From assembly GCA_035512595.1 (NCBI GenBank), contig DATKDU010000325.1, positions 1 through 7,648 of the forward strand: a stretch of 7,648 nucleotides of DNA, read 5' to 3'. A model generated the notes under the pieces. The model had not been told where the DNA came from and made no database searches. It saw nothing but the letters and a program-made list of their open reading frames with translations. This document shows, piece after piece, positions 4,843-7,648 of this stretch (position 1 is its first letter; the number at the start of each line of letters is the position of its first letter). Source of the stretch: DATKDU01 sp035512595 (GTDB lineage Bacteria > Planctomycetota > Planctomycetia > Pirellulales > Pirellulaceae). Both the position numbers and the translations under genes were made by a program.

Positions 4843-6333
4843 ATGACCGACTATCTGCGTGAAACCCACCACGAGTTCCAGGCAGCCTCGGCCCAGGCGC
4901 TGGGCAATCCGGGGCTCCAGCGGATTCTCGGCCAGCTCGGCGACACGCTCGGCAAGCGCAATCGCGAGGCGTGGGAGCTTTTGCCCCACTCCGATCTGGT
5001 TCGCGAAAAGGCCCGCACGATCAAGGACCAGACGCTGGCCGAGCTCGATCGGCATCTGGTGACCCTCGAAAAGAGCGTCAAACTGCGCGGCGGCCACATC
5101 CACTTTGCCGACGACGGTGTGGAAGCCTGCGGCCAGATCCTCGACATCATCCGCAGCTCCGGCGGCCGGCGGATCGTCAAGAGCAAGTCGATGACCAGCG
5201 AAGAGATTCATCTCAACGGCGCGCTGGAGGAGGCCGGGATGGAGGTCGTCGAAACCGACTTCGGCGAGTACATCATCCAGGTCGCCGGCCATCGGCCCAG
5301 CCACATCGTCGGCCCGGCACTCCATCTCTCCGCTCAGGACGTCGCCGACATTCTCAGCAAGCCCGCCGGCAAGCAACTGCCGGCCGAGCGCGAAACGCTG
5401 GCCGCCTTTGCCCGAGTGCAATTGCGTGAAAAATTCGCCCAGGCCGACGTCGGCATTTCCGGCGTCAACTTCGCCATTGCCGAGACCGGCTCGATCGTGC
5501 TGATCACCAACGAAGGAAACGGCCGGCTGACGACCGCACTGCCGCGGGTCCACATCGCCATCATGGGGATGGAGAAGGTGATTCCCAAACTGAGCGACCT
5601 GCCGTACTTCCTGAAAGTGCTCGCCCGGGCGGCGACGGGACAGAAGTTGTCGGTCTACACGTCGATCATTACCGGGGCGCGGCGCGAAGGGGAACTCGAT
5701 GGGCCGGAAGAATTCCATCTGATCATCTTGGACAACGGGCGATCCAAGATTCTCGGTGGCCCGCTGCGGGAGAGTTTGTTTTGCATCCGCTGCGGAGCGT
5801 GCCTCAATGCGTGTCCCGTGTATCGCAGCGTCGGCGGGCATGCGTATGGCGGCGTGTATGCCGGCCCGATCGGTGCGGTGCTCACGCCGCTGTACGACGG
5901 GCTGGCGGCTAACCACCATTTGCCGCACGCTTCCAGCCTGTGCGGTGCGTGCCAGGCGGCCTGCCCGGTGAAAATCCAGATTCCCCAAATGCTGATCCAG
6001 CTTCGCGAAGAGCTGCACCACACTGTAAAACCGCGACCACTGGTCGCGGCTTTCCAGAGCCGCTTGGAGCGGTGGGCGTACGGCCTCTGGGCGCGGACGC
6101 TGCGCAGCCCGCGGCTCTACCGGCTGGGAAGCTGGTTGGCGTCGCGGACGATCGGCTGGTGGTATTGCCGCGACCCCTGGATCAAGCGCATGCCCGGCAA
6201 GGTGGCTGGCTGGACCGAGCGGCGCGATTTTCCCGCGCCTGCCGAACGGCGTTTTCGCGACTGGTGGCAGGAGGAAGGGGCGCGGAAGCCAGGAACCAGT
6301 GGCCAGGAGCCAGGAGCCAGTGTGGACCGATGA
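4843..6333 (+). CDS. lutB: LutB, iron-sulfur subunit of lactate utilisation complex
   Basis: This 496-residue cytoplasmic protein is part of the LutABC complex that oxidises L-lactate to pyruvate. A LUD domain spans about 60-300 with VKSKSMTSEEIHLN (112-125) and NFAIAETGSIVLITNEGN (209-226). A ferredoxin-like part follows, with C314-x2-C317-x2-C320-x3-C324-P and C367-x2-C370-x3-C374-P, expected to bind two 4Fe-4S clusters. The C-terminal region (about 405-470) is the usual LutB tail. The length is normal. The ATG at 4843 has no Shine-Dalgarno because a REP array abuts it; in-frame stops at 4768 and 4786 and no other start codon after them leave no alternative upstream. Residues 395-406 are encoded by an inserted-looking palindrome, and 482-493 by heptamer repeats. 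The stop overlaps the lutC start (ATGA). lutA is not found in the window. Confidence 0.95.
   Translation: MTDYLRETHHEFQAASAQALGNPGLQRILGQLGDTLGKRNREAWELLPHSDLVREKARTIKDQTLAELDRHLVTLEKSVKLRGGHIHFADDGVEACGQILDIIRSSGGRRIVKSKSMTSEEIHLNGALEEAGMEVVETDFGEYIIQVAGHRPSHIVGPALHLSAQDVADILSKPAGKQLPAERETLAAFARVQLREKFAQADVGISGVNFAIAETGSIVLITNEGNGRLTTALPRVHIAIMGMEKVIPKLSDLPYFLKVLARAATGQKLSVYTSIITGARREGELDGPEEFHLIILDNGRSKILGGPLRESLFCIRCGACLNACPVYRSVGGHAYGGVYAGPIGAVLTPLYDGLAANHHLPHASSLCGACQAACPVKIQIPQMLIQLREELHHTVKPRPLVAAFQSRLERWAYGLWARTLRSPRLYRLGSWLASRTIGWWYCRDPWIKRMPGKVAGWTERRDFPAPAERRFRDWWQEEGARKPGTSGQEPGASVDR
6025..6058 (+). repeat. Palindromic element inside lutB, copy 1
   Basis: CCGCGACCA (6031-6039), C, TGGTCGCGG (6041-6049) is a perfect 9-bp inverted repeat. 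The wider 34-nt segment matches 7050-7083 at 30 of 34 positions. Here it is read in frame as residues 395-406 of LutB, just after the second iron-sulfur cluster region. Confidence 0.88.
6288..6322 (+). repeat. Five heptamer repeats at the lutB/lutC junction
   Basis: Five consecutive 7-nt units: GCCAGGA, ACCAGTG, GCCAGGA, GCCAGGA, GCCAGTG. They encode LutB residues 482-493, part of a low-complexity tail, and end 7 nt before the lutC ATG. Unlike the other two heptamer loci, no inverted partner array is seen. The AGGAG bases created by the repeat (6305-6309 and 6312-6316) are the nearest Shine-Dalgarno-like sequence for lutC, although the spacing of 13 nt is long. Confidence 0.88.
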
Positions 6334-7010
6334 GTCGCGAGGCGTTTCTCGATCGTGTTCGCCGGGCCGCACAGGCCGGACAGGCGCATCGCGTTCAGCT
6401 TCATCCTCTGCCGCCGGACGTTGGCTACGTGGGCGTCGAGGGAGACCTGTGCGAGCGTTTCGCCGCGGAAATCGAAGCCATCGGGGGCGTGGTTCATGCG
6501 GTGGACGACAGGAACCTCGCTCGGTCCGTCTTGGATTCGCTTGTCGCGGCTGGGGGTGCCAGCCGGGCGCTCTGCTGGCAGCACGAGCTGCTGGTTCGCC
6601 TCGGTCTGGATGAACTACTCGCGGCCCGCGGCATTCAGCGGCTCGACTATGCGGCGTTGGCCGCGCTGCCGCCGGCGCAGCGCCGGGAAGTCATGCTGGC
6701 GTGCCAGATCGGCATCACCAGTTGCGATTGGGCGATCGCAGAAACGGGGAGCCTGGTGATGTGCTCCGGCGCCGGTCGCGAGCGGGTGGCGTCACTCTTG
6801 CCGCCGATGCACGTGGCGGTCGTGGAGCGCAAGCAGATCGTTCCCGATCTTGTCGATGCGATTGGGGCGCTGTCTCGAGGCGGACATCAGCGGCTGCCGA
6901 GCAACGTCGTGCTGATCAGCGGCCCGAGCAAAACGGGGGACATCGAGCTGCAGCTCACGACCGGAGTTCACGGGCCGGGAACCTGGCACGTGATCGTGAT
7001 CAAGCAGTAG
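6330..7010 (+). CDS. lutC: LutC, LUD-domain lactate utilisation protein
   Basis: This 226-residue protein is the small LUD-domain partner of LutB in lactate oxidation. Family motifs are CDWAIAETGSLVM (132-144), ISGPSKTGDIELQLTTG (196-212) and GVHGPGTWHVIVI (212-224). Length and ends are normal for the family. The frame is open far upstream into lutB, but ATG 6330 is the right start: it overlaps the lutB stop as ATGA and gives the usual N-terminus. Translation is probably coupled to lutB. It converges on the deacetylase gene with a 20-nt gap. Confidence 0.95.
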   Translation: MSREAFLDRVRRAAQAGQAHRVQLHPLPPDVGYVGVEGDLCERFAAEIEAIGGVVHAVDDRNLARSVLDSLVAAGGASRALCWQHELLVRLGLDELLAARGIQRLDYAALAALPPAQRREVMLACQIGITSCDWAIAETGSLVMCSGAGRERVASLLPPMHVAVVERKQIVPDLVDAIGALSRGGHQRLPSNVVLISGPSKTGDIELQLTTGVHGPGTWHVIVIKQ

Positions 7011-7030
7011 GTCTTCGGGGAGATTTCCAC

Positions 7031-7648
7031 TTATTTGCCGGTCATCTGTGGAAAACCGCGACCAATGGTCGCAGCTATCCAGAAATGCGGATCTTCCACC
7101 ACCAGGCACGACGGATGGGCCAGCAGGGTAAAGGCCGTTTTGTGCTGCCTGGCCCATTCGAGGGCGCTGGCAATCGCCTTCGTAAACTCTGACAGCGTCC
7201 ACTTTTGCGCTCTGAATGCCGTCACGTCGCTGATGGGGGACATGGGGATTTCGATCAGGCCGCTGTCGTAGCGAAATGGCTGGGCTTCCTCCTGGGCTTT
7301 GATAATGGACGCGAACACGTCCTCACCCGGCCGCTGCCCCGGTTTGATCGCTGCGTGCGAGGGGTACTTCGAGCTGACCCACGTAAATCCGAGCTCCAAC
7401 AGCAACTCCTGAAGATCGGGGCGGTCGGCCAGGCCATTAGAAAACCCGCCGGGCGTGCGAAAGCCGTTGACCTCGATCCCGCAGCGGTCCTTGAGGCCTT
7501 CGGTCGTGACGCGGATGTTCTCCCGAACCACCTCCAGGGCCGATTTGCCGCGGACCAGCCAGGGCGCGCGCTGAAACCGGAACTGCGTTTCTTCCGCTTT
7601 GGCGGCCTTCACATTGACGTGGTCGTAGGTGTGATTGCCGATCGGGTG
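7031..7648 (-). CDS. Polysaccharide deacetylase (NodB fold), 5' end outside window, altered C-terminus
   Basis: 205 residues are visible, and the reading frame is open to the right edge, so the gene continues outside. The first visible residues, HPIGNHTYDHVN, carry the metal-binding H-x3-H motif of carbohydrate esterase family 4 deacetylases (visible H6 and H10). FRTPGGF at 63-69 is the third family motif and LLAHPS (175-180) supplies the late catalytic histidine. The enzymes remove acetyl groups from cell-wall or other polysaccharides; the exact substrate is unknown. The protein ends soon after DPHF (186-189). The last residues, WIAATIGRGFP, are encoded by a palindromic repeat (7050-7083), so the normal C-terminal helix region seems to be replaced. 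The TAA stop is at 7033-7031. The gene is convergent with lutC. Confidence 0.88.
   Translation of the reverse strand, partial: HPIGNHTYDHVNVKAAKAEETQFRFQRAPWLVRGKSALEVVRENIRVTTEGLKDRCGIEVNGFRTPGGFSNGLADRPDLQELLLELGFTWVSSKYPSHAAIKPGQRPGEDVFASIIKAQEEAQPFRYDSGLIEIPMSPISDVTAFRAQKWTLSEFTKAIASALEWARQHKTAFTLLAHPSCLVVEDPHFWIAATIGRGFPQMTGK
7050..7083. repeat. Palindromic element in the deacetylase 3' end, copy 2
   Basis: CCGCGACCA (7056-7064), A, TGGTCGCAG (7066-7074) is an inverted repeat with one mismatched pair, matching the lutB copy at 30 of 34 positions. It lies in the last codons of the deacetylase, 39 nt past the lutC stop. Its hairpin could also act as a shared 3' end for the two convergent transcripts (inference). 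Confidence 0.85.

Noticed and set aside
5940..6329. Upstream extension of the lutC reading frame
   Set aside because: It overlaps the lutB Fe-S and C-terminal coding region in another frame; ATG 6330 gives the family's normal N-terminus and an ATGA overlap.
4837..6372. 511-codon minus-strand ORF opposite lutB
   Set aside because: It is a shadow of lutB, which carries unmistakable LUD and Fe-S motifs; long antisense frames are common in GC-rich genes.

Overview
The window is high-GC bacterial DNA. A planctomycete of the Pirellulales type is the best guess, inferred from gene content (a formylglycine-generating-enzyme (FGE) fold protein, LutB/LutC, a REP-associated transposase) and from the many short palindromic and heptameric repeats. 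There is no taxonomic marker to prove this.

Layout. Positions 77-3392 hold three minus-strand genes in one probable operon, transcribed right to left: a coiled-coil protein (GTG start at 3392), a membrane-anchored protein with an FGE/sulfatase-modifying-factor fold that lacks the catalytic cysteine pair, and a zinc-ribbon P-loop GTPase. The last two overlap by ATGA. A heptamer-built inverted repeat (1-72) lies 4 nt beyond the operon's last stop codon. Positions 3393-3687 are a gene-free divergent spacer with two kinds of repeat. A small putative two-helix membrane protein follows (3688-3927, plus). Positions 3901-4840 form a REP/RAYT unit: a HUH-type REP-associated tyrosine transposase (4009-4716) with five copies of a GTAG-footed 20-nt palindrome around it, three of them in a 29-bp tandem array. 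Positions 4843-7010 encode LutB and LutC, which overlap by ATGA; they are parts of the lactate-oxidising iron-sulfur complex, and lutA is not in the window. The right edge holds the 3' part of a convergent polysaccharide deacetylase gene (7031-7648, minus), whose 5' end lies outside the window.

The most notable signal is the set of four unrelated short repeat families that sit on or inside gene borders. The REP array separates a good Shine-Dalgarno sequence from the lutB start by exactly 87 bp (3 x 29). A second palindrome lies in frame inside lutB and again in the last codons of the deacetylase. Heptanucleotide repeats of three different sequences touch the GTPase stop, the start of the small ORF and the lutB/lutC junction. 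The coiled-coil/FGE-fold/GTPase operon is the best candidate for an undescribed functional system, but its function cannot be read from the sequence.
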